From NCBI RefSeq assembly GCF_031432425.1, contig NZ_JAVKPH010000005.1, forward strand, positions 124,001-188,000: a stretch of 64,000 nucleotides of DNA, read 5' to 3'. The first letter of the stretch is position 1. Every line of letters starts with the position of its first letter. This DNA comes from Ruixingdingia sedimenti (lineage in GTDB: Bacteria; Pseudomonadota; Alphaproteobacteria; Rhodobacterales; Rhodobacteraceae). Under the pieces are notes generated by a model. It was not told the DNA's origin, made no database searches, and was given only the letters and a program-made list of their open reading frames with translations. The position numbers and the translations under genes were made by a program. Below, piece after piece: positions 17,047-25,692 of the stretch.

Positions 17047-17350
17047 GTTCCCCTCCCGTCGGGTCCGGGGCGCGCGGATCCGGGGCCGGTGCCGACACCT
17101 GCCCGCCCGTCGCCCCATTGGATGCGTTGGCAACTTTCCGCAGGTTAGGCCCCGCCCCGCTGGCGGAGAATGGCGCAAGGTCGCGGCAGATATGCGCCTG
17201 AGGTCCGGCAGATGTTCGGACCTTGGTCCCCGCCGGCATCGGACCAAGGTCCCGCGCGGCGCCGCCCGGGCCGCCTGCTCCGGCTGCCGGTCCGCGCTGA
17301 AGGTGATCGACCTTCAGCCCATGGTCTGGCCGCGCGGGGGTGTCATGAAA
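17047..17350. promoter_or_regulatory. Peroxidase upstream region with nested inverted repeats
   Basis: At 17218-17252 two 12-bp arms, GGACCTTGGTCC and GGACCAAGGTCC, are separated by 11 bp; each arm is itself a palindrome around two central bases. At 17296-17318 a 9-bp inverted repeat GCTGAAGGT/ACCTTCAGC with a 5-bp loop follows. These lie 172-272 bp before the peroxidase start on its strand and look like operator sites. No coding sequence is supported here. Confidence 0.5.
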
Positions 17351-17401
17351 GACGGTGATGCCGGGAGAAATGGCCAGGCCAGCGCCCGCCATGGGCGGGG
17401 C
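17351..17401 (-). repeat. Partial inverted copy of the 194-bp structured repeat
   Basis: Reverse complement matches the inner part of the repeats at 432-625 and 57712-57905, including the GGCGGGCGCTGG stem. It lies 16 bp past the stop of the minus-strand DUF486 gene, so like the full copies it is read in the same sense as the gene it follows. Confidence 0.75.
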
Positions 17402-17417
17402 TGAATGCCGATCCGCC

Positions 17418-17771
17418 CTAACCCCACTTCTGGAAGATGAAGAACGCCCCCGCCGCGATCAGCGCGAAACCGACGAGGTGGTTCCACGCCAGCGGCTCCT
17501 TGAGGTAGAGCACCGAGAAGGCGGCGAAGACCGCGAGGGTGATGACCTCTTGAATGGTCTTGAGTTCGGCGGCGCTGAAATGCCCGTGCCCCACCCGGTT
17601 CGCGGGCACCTGAAGCACGTATTCGAAAAAGGCGATCCCCCAGCTGACCAGGATCACGGTCAGCAGCGGCGCGGACTTGTACTTGAGATGGCCGTACCAG
17701 GCGAAGGTCATGAACACGTTGGAGGCCAGCAGCAGGCCGATGGTCAGCAGCGGAACGGGAATCGAGGGCAT
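17418..17771 (-). CDS. DUF486 (DMT-superfamily) small membrane protein
   Basis: A 117-residue protein with four predicted membrane helices. The sequence LASNVFMTFAWYGHLKY, the VSWGIAFFEYVLQVPANR segment and the C-terminal GFALIAAGAFFIF are typical of the DUF486 family, which is related to small multidrug/DMT transporters and has no established substrate. Its length matches the family. It is followed by the partial structured repeat at 17351-17401. Upstream lies the 850-bp low-gene-density zone with a transposase remnant, so it is probably transcribed alone. Confidence 0.85.
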   Translation of the reverse strand: MPSIPVPLLTIGLLLASNVFMTFAWYGHLKYKSAPLLTVILVSWGIAFFEYVLQVPANRVGHGHFSAAELKTIQEVITLAVFAAFSVLYLKEPLAWNHLVGFALIAAGAFFIFQKWG

Positions 17772-17923
17772 GGGGGACCTGCGATGGAGGGGCGAAAACC
17801 GATCTGGATCGGGCCGCGGTGTCGGACCCGGGATAAACTGACCATTTCAGATTTATGCCATCTGTAATGCTCTGATATCACATGATCAATGTCGGGCACC
17901 AGCCGCGCTTGCGGTTGTTTTGA

Positions 17924-18515
17924 TCATTTTACACATGGTTCTTGACCATCGAAAGTCGAAAGAAAAACGCCGCCCGAAGGCGGTGTGGTTGTTGAACCGG
18001 GAAGTATGGTCGCAGTGGCCTCAACAGAGCGGCGGCTCGCCCCGTTCGCTTCGATTGCGCTGCACGATCTTGCCGAGAATCTTGCGGGTGGTCGTGATGG
18101 GTTCCGTTGATGCTTGATTGGCGATTGCCTGGCCCGAATCAGACTGAAAGCTTCACGAAGACCGGCTTCGCCACGGCTCGTCCAATCCCAACCGGTACAT
18201 GCGGCATGATGCCAGTCCGAAGCAGACAGCGCAGCCAGGTTGATCGAATTCCTTGCGGACATATGCGCCGCACGGATGCTGCGCCATGCCGTCAGCCAGG
18301 TCTGTGCAGCCACCCCCGCCAGCATCGGATCGCTAGCAGGCACCTCGAACCAGTCCCCGCCGAGACGCACCTCGACCGCGCCGATGTCGCGGGGATGCCG
18401 CCGGACGTCCAGGTAGTTTTCGCCCTTGCGGTTCATCCAGAGGGCAAGACGCTCGGAATGATAGCGGACGCCGAGAGCCGTTGTGCTATTTTCGATAAAC
18501 TTAACAAGATACAGT
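17924..18515 (-). pseudogene. Remnant of a Mu-type (MuA/TniA-like) transposase C-terminus
   Basis: On the minus strand about 100 codons (roughly 18210-18515) encode GVRYHSERLALW, VRRHPRDIGAVEVRLGGDWFEVPA and AAQTWLTAWRSIRAAH, which resemble the C-terminal beta-barrel domain of Mu-like DDE transposases. No catalytic core is present upstream and the downstream frame (17924-18200) loses similarity, so this is a 5'-truncated decayed fragment. The surrounding 17772-18618 interval has lower GC than its neighbours and holds nothing else I can support except a short stem CCGCC/GGCGG near 17970-17985. Family assignment is from motif memory only. Confidence 0.5.
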
Positions 18516-18618
18516 GATCGCGCCGGTTTGTGCCGGGTGCCGGCAGAAGGGCGCCGTCGGGATTGCATTTGGCCATTGATGGCCCGGATGGCGCCCGCGG
18601 GCCGATGTGCTGCCGGTT

Positions 18619-19275
18619 TCACCCCTTCAGCCTGCCTGGCTCCTCGGCTGCGAGATAGGCTTCCTGTTCCGGGGTCAGGTCGATGGTTTCGAACCCGGTC
18701 ACCATCGGCTTCACATGTTCGCGGAAGCCGTGGCCGACGGTCAGCAGATAGACATGCACCACCACGAAGGCCGCAATCGCGAAGGCCGCGAGGATATGGA
18801 TGTTCGCCACCAGCCAGATGCCCTGGCCCGAGGGGTCGAGGTGATCCCAGAACGTATAGCCCAGATAGGCGAGGCCGCTGATCCAGATTGCCGGGAACAG
18901 CAGGATCTTCAGCGCCAGATAGGACAGCGCCTGTAGGGGGTTGTGCCGCCGGCGAAGGATCTTGCGGTAGGGGTGCGCCTCGCCCTGGAACACGCCGAAG
19001 GCATAGAAGCGCGCCACCTGCCACAGGCCCGCGGTGCTGGGCATGAACTGCCGCCAGGCGCCGGTGGTGAACAGCCAGAAGGTGACGAAGGCCCACAGAA
19101 GCAGCAGTGCCAGCGCGACCAGCGAATGGATCGTCACCGCCAGCCCGAAGGGCAGGATGCCGTGCAACCCCATGATCCGCGCGCCGGTGAACAGCAGGAT
19201 CAGGATCGAGGCCATCTGGCTCCAGTGCCAGAGCCGGTTGAACCGGGTGTAGATCAGGACCTTGCGCTCAGCCAT
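18619..19275 (-). CDS. Membrane cytochrome b (Ni-hydrogenase/b561-type) partner of octahaem cytochrome
   Basis: A 218-residue, four-helix dihaem cytochrome b of the family used as quinone-reactive subunit in hydrogenases, formate dehydrogenases and thiosulfate reductases. Candidate haem-ligating histidines are in RLWHWSQ, TIHSLVAL and FVVVHVYLLTVGH. I start at the ATG at 19275 (MAERKVLIY), which overlaps the end of the octahaem cytochrome gene by 8 bp, so the two are translationally linked. It should exchange electrons between the quinone pool and the periplasmic multihaem protein. The direction (quinol oxidation or quinone reduction) is not determined by sequence. Confidence 0.85.
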   Translation of the reverse strand: MAERKVLIYTRFNRLWHWSQMASILILLFTGARIMGLHGILPFGLAVTIHSLVALALLLLWAFVTFWLFTTGAWRQFMPSTAGLWQVARFYAFGVFQGEAHPYRKILRRRHNPLQALSYLALKILLFPAIWISGLAYLGYTFWDHLDPSGQGIWLVANIHILAAFAIAAFVVVHVYLLTVGHGFREHVKPMVTGFETIDLTPEQEAYLAAEEPGRLKG

Positions 19276-20896
19276 GATGGCCCCCTTTCCGCCGGATGAG
19301 CCGCAGCATCCCGTGCCCGGCCACCCCCGCCGCCGCCAGCGCCAGCAGCGCGAGGCCCAGCATCCCGCCGGGCGGCAGGCCCGCGCCGGGAATATAGACC
19401 CCGGCAAGGTTCGCCATGCGCCCGTCGCGGGCATGGCAGGCGTCGCATTTCAGGGCGTCGTCGGCCGGGGCGACCATATGGGTGATCGGCCAGTACATCT
19501 GCGTATCGACGAAATCGAACTTGCCCGAATAGTCGGTGCCCAGATAGTCCGACGCCGCCTGAAGGGATTTGGACCAGTCGAAGTTCGTCCAGAAGGCGGT
19601 GTCGGTCTCCGGCCCGTAGACCTGGCTGTGCAAGAGCACCATCCGCTCGGTATCATAGGCCTGGCGGCCCTCCATCCGCTTGAAGGGCCAGATGCGCGAG
19701 CCCGGATCGTCGGAGGCGCCATGCAGCGGGTTGATCTCGACCGGGGCCGAGGGGTCGATGGCCGTCGTGTCGTTGGTGTATTCGACGGTGCCGTCGAACC
19801 AGGCATAATGCGGGGCCACGTTCTCGGCCCATTCGAAGGTGCCCTTGGTCGAGAGATAGGTTTCCAGCTCTTTCCCGTCCGAACGGGTGAAGCCGCTGAC
19901 CGAAAACGGCTTGCCGTCCTTCAACTGTCCTGCGGTGGACCAGTCCCACAGCGTCTTGGTGGCCACGCCGCCACGGGCGAATTCCGGCACATGGCAGGTC
20001 TGGCAGGCCAGGCGGTCGGTATGGTCGTTCAGCTTCAGCCCGACCGGCGTCGCCTCGTGCGGGCGGTTGCCGTGGCAGCTTTCGCAGGTCGCGGCGTCGC
20101 GGGGCTGGCCCAGCAGATGGGGGTCGGCGATGTCCTTCGCCTCGGTGTCGTAGCGCGAACCGGCGATCCTGTGCGCCTCGGTGACATGGCAGGTCTGGCA
20201 GGTGAAATTGCCGCCTTCGGGCGACATGTGGACATCGGTCGCCAGATCCGGCCTGACCAGCGCCGAGGACAGGTCGCCGTGTTTCACATTGTCGCCGCCG
20301 CCGCCGTAGAAGTGGCAACTGCCGCAATTCTCGCGCCCCGGCGGGCCGACGGACCGGGCGGCCTGCGCCAGATCCACCGGCCAGGCGGGTTTGCCGGTGA
20401 TGGTCTTGGCCCCTTCCGGCACCGGGTCGAGCGGCGGATGCCCCGCCATGTTGTCGAGCTTGGTATACTGGCCCGAGCGGTCATGGCAGGCCAGGCAATC
20501 CACCCGCGCGGGGTCCTGCGGCGGGGGCTGGCGCACATCGGTCCAGCCATAGCCGGTATGGCAGGAGGTGCAGCGCGTCTCGTTCGATCCGACATTGCCG
20601 CAGAACGAGTTGACCACATTGGCCTTGCCCAGCTTCTGCCCGGTTTCCGGGTGGGTATAGTCCCAGCTCCAGTGCAGCGTGTGCATCACCTGGTCGCCCG
20701 CCTCGGTATGACAGGACAGGCAGGCCGCCGTCACCTCCGGCCCCGAGGAGAAGGGACCCTTCAGCGCGGGGAACTTCGAATGGTCGGCCGTGCTGGCAAG
20801 CCCCGGCACGGCCGGGGCTTCCTGCGCTTGGGCAGCGGCTACCGTGATGCAGACAGCCCATGCGGCCAACCGCAGGGCCCGGAATACGGGTGGCAT
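19268..20896 (-). CDS. Octahaem c-type cytochrome, tetrathionate reductase (OTR) family
   Basis: A 542-residue periplasmic cytochrome with a Sec signal peptide (about 1-24, cleavage after AAAQA) and exactly eight CxxCH haem sites (CLSCH, CTSCH, CLACH, CGSCH, CQTCH twice, CESCH, CDACH). The block from HTLHWSWDY through NSFCGNV to TSCHTGYGW is typical of octahaem tetrathionate reductase. A C-terminal hydrophobic helix (LGLALLALAAAGVAG) plus basic tail anchors it in the membrane, unlike soluble Shewanella OTR. A GGGAGGGG site precedes the ATG at 20896. The cytochrome b gene overlaps its end. Family members reduce tetrathionate, nitrite and hydroxylamine in vitro; the physiological substrate here is unknown. 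Confidence 0.88.
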   Translation of the reverse strand: MPPVFRALRLAAWAVCITVAAAQAQEAPAVPGLASTADHSKFPALKGPFSSGPEVTAACLSCHTEAGDQVMHTLHWSWDYTHPETGQKLGKANVVNSFCGNVGSNETRCTSCHTGYGWTDVRQPPPQDPARVDCLACHDRSGQYTKLDNMAGHPPLDPVPEGAKTITGKPAWPVDLAQAARSVGPPGRENCGSCHFYGGGGDNVKHGDLSSALVRPDLATDVHMSPEGGNFTCQTCHVTEAHRIAGSRYDTEAKDIADPHLLGQPRDAATCESCHGNRPHEATPVGLKLNDHTDRLACQTCHVPEFARGGVATKTLWDWSTAGQLKDGKPFSVSGFTRSDGKELETYLSTKGTFEWAENVAPHYAWFDGTVEYTNDTTAIDPSAPVEINPLHGASDDPGSRIWPFKRMEGRQAYDTERMVLLHSQVYGPETDTAFWTNFDWSKSLQAASDYLGTDYSGKFDFVDTQMYWPITHMVAPADDALKCDACHARDGRMANLAGVYIPGAGLPPGGMLGLALLALAAAGVAGHGMLRLIRRKGGHHG

Positions 20897-21078
20897 GCTC
20901 TCTTCCCCTCCCAAGGCTCGGGCCGGTTCGCGGCGGCCGACAGAGCGCGCATTTCCATTGCCGAGGTTAGCACTGCCATCCGGGATCTGGCTAGGGACCC
21001 GGGCCGCTACAAGTTGACGCATTCAAAAGTGTGAATGTATTTGGCCGGGCCGGTGACACTGGATCAGGCGGGCAAATA
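20897..21078. promoter_or_regulatory. Octahaem operon upstream region with inverted repeat
   Basis: An AT-richer patch contains the inverted repeat CATTCA-N6-TGAATG at 21020-21037, about 125 bp before the octahaem cytochrome start. It is a plausible operator for a dimeric regulator; the regulator is not identifiable. Confidence 0.4.
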
Positions 21079-21780
21079 TCATCCGCCGCGGGCCTCGTCG
21101 CCGACGATGCGGCCGTCCTCCAGCGTCAGGATGCGGTCGGCGCGGTCGAGGATGCGGTTATCATGCGTCACCATCAGCGTGGTGGTGCCGCGCGCGCGCC
21201 CCAGCCGTTTCAGCAGGTCCACCACATTGGCACCGCTGTCGCGGTCGAGCGCCGCCGTGGGTTCGTCGGCCAGCACCACATCGGGGTTGCCGACCAGCGC
21301 GCGGGCGATGGCCACCCGCTGCTTTTGCCCGCCCGACAGGTTGGCGGGCAGGTAGTCCAGCCGGTCCGACAGACCCAGCAGGCCCAGCACATGCGCCGCC
21401 GCCTGTCGCGCCGGGGCGTCGTCGATCCGCCCCCGCACCTGCACGCCCATCACCACGTTCTGCGCCGCCGTCAGGCTTTCATGCAGGTTGTGCGCCTGGA
21501 AGATGAAGCCCAGCCGGCGCCGCAGCGCCATGGTCTGCGCGGGGGCCGCGCCGTGCAACTCGTGCCCCAGCAGCGTGACAGAACCGTCCTGCACCTCGCG
21601 CAGGCAGCCGAGCAGGGTCAGCAGCGTGGTCTTGCCCGATCCCGACGGCCCCACCAGCACCGTCAGGCTGCCGCGCGCGATCCGCAGGTCGATGTCGTAC
21701 AGCGCCTGCTTCTTCGCCTCGCCCGCACCGAACCAGTGGTTCAGCGCCCGGGTCTGCATGGGGAAATCCTCATCCGCCAT
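21079..21780 (-). CDS. DevA-like ABC exporter ATPase
   Basis: ATP-binding subunit of 233 residues with Walker A GPSGSGKTT, signature LSGGQKQRVAIARAL, Walker B VVLADEPTAALD and switch MVTHDNRI. Best matched to DevA, the ATPase of DevBCA exporters, because of the paired DevC- and DevB-like genes upstream in the order adaptor-permease-ATPase. Its ATG overlaps the permease stop (TGATG). MacB/LolD-type ATPases are close relatives, so family rests on context. It ends close to the octahaem cytochrome promoter region, on the same strand. Confidence 0.87.
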   Translation of the reverse strand: MADEDFPMQTRALNHWFGAGEAKKQALYDIDLRIARGSLTVLVGPSGSGKTTLLTLLGCLREVQDGSVTLLGHELHGAAPAQTMALRRRLGFIFQAHNLHESLTAAQNVVMGVQVRGRIDDAPARQAAAHVLGLLGLSDRLDYLPANLSGGQKQRVAIARALVGNPDVVLADEPTAALDRDSGANVVDLLKRLGRARGTTTLMVTHDNRILDRADRILTLEDGRIVGDEARGG

Positions 21781-22952
21781 CAGAACAGGTCCGCCGGATC
21801 TGCCGCGGACAGCCGCCGCGTGGCGATGGCGCCCGAGAGGGTGGAGAATACCAGCGTGCCCGCCAGCACCGACAGGATCATCGCCGGCGTCACCGCCAGC
21901 GGCAGCGTGGTGATGGACCCCATCAGCGTCAGCAACCCGCCCCCGATCAGCGCGCCGGGCACGAAGCCGAAGAGGCCCAGGATCAGCGCCTCCTCGAACA
22001 CGATGCCGAGGAAGAAGCCGGGGCCGTAGCCCATGGCCTTGAAGGTGGCGTATTCGCGCATGTGGTCGGCCACGTCGGTCGACAGCACCTGATAGACGAT
22101 GACGATGCCCACCAGCACCCCGATCAGGACGCCGAAACCGAAGATCACGCCCGTGGGCCGCCTTGTCTGCTGATACGACAGATCCTCCTGCGCCGCCGCC
22201 GCATAGCTGCGGATGCGCAGGGTCTTGTCCGAGATCAGGCCGCGCAGGTCGGCGGCGACCTTTTCGGCGTCGCTGCCGGGGCGCAGGCGCAACAGGATGT
22301 GGTCGGGCGCGGCGGAACTGCGGGCGGGGAACAGCGACAGGAAGGTCTGGTCCGACACGATCATGTAGCCGTCGCCGCCGAAGCCGCCGCCGCCCGCAAA
22401 GCTGTCGTAAAGCGTCAGCGTCTGGCCCGAGGTCTCGAACGACAGGGGCGCCTGCGGGCGGATGCCCGCCGCCTCGTCGCGGGGCAGGCCGCGCGACAGC
22501 CGGTCCAGAAGCCCCGCCATCCGCATCCGCAAGGGCGCGGTCTTGGCGGCAAGGTCGGGGGCGAGAAAGCCGGTCTGCGCCGGGTCGATGCCGAAGGTGG
22601 TCAGCGACAGGGCGCTCGGCGCGCGCTGCCAGTTCACATTGGCGAGGAACAGCCCCATGCCCGCGGTCACGTCGGGGTGGGCCATGGCCTGCAACATCCA
22701 TTGCCGCGCGACATTGCCGCCTTCCGACATGGTGTTGGCATCGGTGGCCGAGATCATCACATCGGCCCGGAAGAAATCGTAGGGTTTCAGCGTCGCGGTG
22801 GCCATGGACTGCATGATGCCAAGCTGCACGAATACCAGCACATTGGCGAAGGCCACCCCGGCCAGCGCCGCCATGAACCGGGTGCGGCTGTGCGTCAGTT
22901 GCAGCCAGCCGATGGGCAGGCGGCCGAACAGCGCCTGAAGCAGCCGGCTCAT
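21780..22952 (-). CDS. DevC-like ABC exporter permease
   Basis: A 390-residue FtsX-superfamily permease: an N-terminal helix (about 25-45), a large periplasmic domain, and three C-terminal helices (about 265-365). The opening GWLQLTHSRTRFMAALAGVAFANVLVFVQLG and the following RADVMISATDANTM are DevC-like. It overlaps the adaptor gene upstream by 4 bp and the ATPase gene downstream by 1 bp, giving a tightly coupled three-gene operon. Cyanobacterial DevBCA exports glycolipids and works with TolC; the cargo in alphaproteobacteria is not established. Confidence 0.87.
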   Translation of the reverse strand: MSRLLQALFGRLPIGWLQLTHSRTRFMAALAGVAFANVLVFVQLGIMQSMATATLKPYDFFRADVMISATDANTMSEGGNVARQWMLQAMAHPDVTAGMGLFLANVNWQRAPSALSLTTFGIDPAQTGFLAPDLAAKTAPLRMRMAGLLDRLSRGLPRDEAAGIRPQAPLSFETSGQTLTLYDSFAGGGGFGGDGYMIVSDQTFLSLFPARSSAAPDHILLRLRPGSDAEKVAADLRGLISDKTLRIRSYAAAAQEDLSYQQTRRPTGVIFGFGVLIGVLVGIVIVYQVLSTDVADHMREYATFKAMGYGPGFFLGIVFEEALILGLFGFVPGALIGGGLLTLMGSITTLPLAVTPAMILSVLAGTLVFSTLSGAIATRRLSAADPADLF

Positions 22953-24184
22953 GGCGCGTCCCCGGGCGCGTCCTTCGGCGCAGGCCCGGCGCGCGTGTCG
23001 ATGCGGGCGATCACTTCCAGATTGCTGAAGCCCGCCGCCTGCGCGCTGGAAGCCTCGTCCAGCGCCACCATCACCCGCACCACGCGGGCGTCGGTGTTGG
23101 CGGCGGTGTCGTCGGACACCAGCCCCTGCCGCCCGACGATCAGGCCGATGGATTGCACCCTTCCGTGGAAGGTGCGCCCCAATGCGGTCGCCGCCAGTTC
23201 CACCGGCTGGCCCACCGCGACCTGAGAGATGCGGTCCTGCCAGATCTCGGCCTCGGCCATCATCGCCGAAGTGTCGCCGATCAGCATGATGCCGTCCGCT
23301 GGCGGGCGGGCGCCGGGCGTTGCGGTGATGTCGATCACCGTGCCCGCGATGGGCGCCAGCACCTCGGCCCGGCGAAGGTCGCGCTGCGCCCGGTCCAGAT
23401 CGGTCTGCGCCGCCTGAAGGTTGCGCAGCGCCACCACCACGTCGGGCTGTTCGTCCAGCGCCAGCGTGGTGAAGCGCGCCAGCGTCGCCTCGGCCTTGGC
23501 GACGGCGGCCAGCGCCTGCCGTTCGGCGGCAAGCTGGGCGTCCAATGTGGCCTGCGTGGCGGCGGCGCGGGCCAACAGTTCCTCGGTGCGGATCCGTTGG
23601 GCGGTCGCCTCGGTGGCGGCGGCGCGCATCTGGTCCAGCGTGGCCTGCGCCTCGTCGCGGCTGCTTTGGACGGCGGCGCGGGTCTGCATCAGCGCCGCCT
23701 CGCGGATCGCCAGCGCGGCCTCGGCCTGCAACACCGCGCTTTGCAGGAAATCGTGGTTGTCCAGCCGCGCGACCACCGCGCCCTTTTCCACCCGCTCGCC
23801 CTCGGCCACCAGAATCTCGGCCAGCCGCGCATCGCCCGCGCCATAGGGCGCCGCGACCGGCGACAGATCGCCCTGCGGCATCAGCCGCGCCAGCCCCAGC
23901 ACGTCCGAGGGGCGCATGGTCTCGGCCATTTCCTTGGGCAGTTCCACCTCGGGCGGCAGGGCGATCGGGGCCGAGGCGCCGCCGCCCGGTTGCAGCCCGG
24001 TCGCCGCGTAGAAGGCGCGCAGGGCGGGCGGCTGGAAGTAAAGCCCGATCACCGCGCCCGAGAACATCAGGACCGGCACCAGCAGCACCAGAAGCCAGCG
24101 CCGGCGCGGCCCCCGCCGGTGCGGGGCCGGGGCGGCCTGCGGCGGCTCGATCTGGATCGGAAGATCGTCGTCCGGTTGGGTCAT
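22949..24184 (-). CDS. DevB-like HlyD-family adaptor
   Basis: A 411-residue periplasmic adaptor with a cytoplasmic Pro-rich N-terminus, one membrane helix (about 29-49), a lipoyl-like half-motif (VAEGERVEKGAVVARLDN), a long Ala/Glu/Arg helical hairpin (about 150-280) and a barrel domain. It heads the DevBCA-like operon, whose genes overlap. It differs from the PrtE-type adaptor at 6364-7668, which belongs to the RTX secretion locus. It would join the DevC/DevA pump to a TolC-type outer-membrane channel encoded elsewhere. Confidence 0.87.
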   Translation of the reverse strand: MTQPDDDLPIQIEPPQAAPAPHRRGPRRRWLLVLLVPVLMFSGAVIGLYFQPPALRAFYAATGLQPGGGASAPIALPPEVELPKEMAETMRPSDVLGLARLMPQGDLSPVAAPYGAGDARLAEILVAEGERVEKGAVVARLDNHDFLQSAVLQAEAALAIREAALMQTRAAVQSSRDEAQATLDQMRAAATEATAQRIRTEELLARAAATQATLDAQLAAERQALAAVAKAEATLARFTTLALDEQPDVVVALRNLQAAQTDLDRAQRDLRRAEVLAPIAGTVIDITATPGARPPADGIMLIGDTSAMMAEAEIWQDRISQVAVGQPVELAATALGRTFHGRVQSIGLIVGRQGLVSDDTAANTDARVVRVMVALDEASSAQAAGFSNLEVIARIDTRAGPAPKDAPGDAP

Positions 24185-24258
24185 GGGCCTGCCTGTCCGG
24201 GTTGGGTTGTCAGTCTTACGCTATTGCCGCGCCGTTCCGCCGGTGCTGCGGCGCCCGG

Positions 24259-25626
24259 TCACAGCCAGCCCAGCATCCGCCACCATAGCCAGTCCAGCGG
24301 CATCAGGACAACGAAGGTCAGCGCGGCCAGCGGCAGGGTGACGCGCAGAAGATGGCCCAGCCTTTCGCCCGAAAGCTGCATCGCCATCACGAAAGGCCCG
24401 ACCTGATAGGGAAAGATCACCGTGGCGAAGCCGATCACCTGCGTCATCAGCACCGCCTCCAGCGTGAACCCGGTCGCCGCCGCCAGATCGGGCGCCATCG
24501 GTGTCAGCACGGTGGGCACGCCCGGGGTGGTCGTCACCAGCCCCATCAGCCCCGCCATGCCGCTCAGCGACAGGAAATTGGTGAAGCTCGCCCCCGGATG
24601 CAGCGGCAGGACCGCTTGCAGAAAGCCGCCCGCCACCGCCCCCAGCCCCGAGGCATTGACCACTGCGCCAAGCGCCAGCGCCGCCGCGACGAACAGCACC
24701 ATGCCGAAATCGACCGAGGCGTTGAACTGCTTGGGCGCCACCGCGCCGATGCGCGGCAGCAACAGCGCGGCGGCGGTGGCGATGCCGATCCAGGCCGGGC
24801 CGATGCCATGCAGCCGGTCGGTCATCCACAAGGCCAGCGTTGCGGCGAGGATCAGCGCCACCCGCTTTTCCTCGGCCGAAACCGGGTTGCGCCCGGCTGC
24901 CGTCAGGCCCTTCGCCACGATCCGGTCGGGGAAAAGCACCACCACCAGCACCACCGTCAGCGCCGATTTCAGCAGCCCCAGCACCGGATAATGCAGCGCC
25001 AGATACGAGAGGTAGCCGAAGGTCACGCCATGCTGCCCCTCGGACGCACCGGCGAGGATCATGTTCGGGATGTTCGAGGGCAGGATCGCGAAGCTCGGCA
25101 TGTTGCAGGCCAGCGTCAGCGCCACCGCGACCCCGATCCGCCCGTTCGAGCCTTTCGCCAGCCCCAGCCGTTCGGCCAGCGCCATGCCGACCGGCACCAG
25201 CACCACCGCCCGCCCGACCGAGGAGGGCATTACGAAGCCGAGCGCCATCGCCGCCAGCGTCAGCACCGCGACCAGCCGCGGGTAGCTGTGGCCGACCAGC
25301 GGCACCAGCGCCTCGGCCATGCGCGCGCCAAGGCCAGATCCGGCGATCGCCGCCCCGATCACGAAGCCCGACACGATCAGCCAGACCGCCGCCGAGCCGA
25401 AGCCGGCAAAAACCAGATCAGGCGCGGCAAGGCCGGGGATCAGCACGGCGGCAAAGAAGATCAGCGCGGTCAGGAAGGGCGGGATCAGCCCCGTGCTCCA
25501 CAAGGCCAGCGTCACCAGCACCACGGCGGCGGTCAGGCCCATGGGCTGCGGCACGGGGCCGAGGGCCAGCGCGGCGGCGGCGAGAAGACTGATCAGGAAC
25601 AGGACGGGACGGGTGGAAAGCTGCAT
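24259..25626 (-). CDS. SLC13-family (CitT/DASS-like) anion transporter
   Basis: A 455-residue inner-membrane permease with about twelve hydrophobic segments. Family features include TNMPSF-like NMPSFAILPSNIPNM in the middle and TTTPGVPTVLTP near the second re-entrant loop, similar to divalent anion:sodium symporters for dicarboxylates or sulfate. The start at 25626 gives MQLSTRPVLFL. It is divergent from the AraC-type regulator at 25693, with 66 bp between, so that regulator probably controls it. The substrate is not determined. Confidence 0.85.
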   Translation of the reverse strand: MQLSTRPVLFLISLLAAAALALGPVPQPMGLTAAVVLVTLALWSTGLIPPFLTALIFFAAVLIPGLAAPDLVFAGFGSAAVWLIVSGFVIGAAIAGSGLGARMAEALVPLVGHSYPRLVAVLTLAAMALGFVMPSSVGRAVVLVPVGMALAERLGLAKGSNGRIGVAVALTLACNMPSFAILPSNIPNMILAGASEGQHGVTFGYLSYLALHYPVLGLLKSALTVVLVVVLFPDRIVAKGLTAAGRNPVSAEEKRVALILAATLALWMTDRLHGIGPAWIGIATAAALLLPRIGAVAPKQFNASVDFGMVLFVAAALALGAVVNASGLGAVAGGFLQAVLPLHPGASFTNFLSLSGMAGLMGLVTTTPGVPTVLTPMAPDLAAATGFTLEAVLMTQVIGFATVIFPYQVGPFVMAMQLSGERLGHLLRVTLPLAALTFVVLMPLDWLWWRMLGWL

Positions 25627-25692
25627 GACGGGCGCCTTGTTGCGGATGGCGCACACTGGACCGGAACGGGTGCCTTGCGTAAGATCGGCATC

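Noticed and set aside
9742..17148. Very long plus-strand open frame opposite the RTX peroxidase
   Set aside because: It is the antisense shadow of a repetitive GC-rich gene; its translation is low-complexity and has no domain features, whereas the minus strand encodes recognisable peroxidase and RTX motifs.
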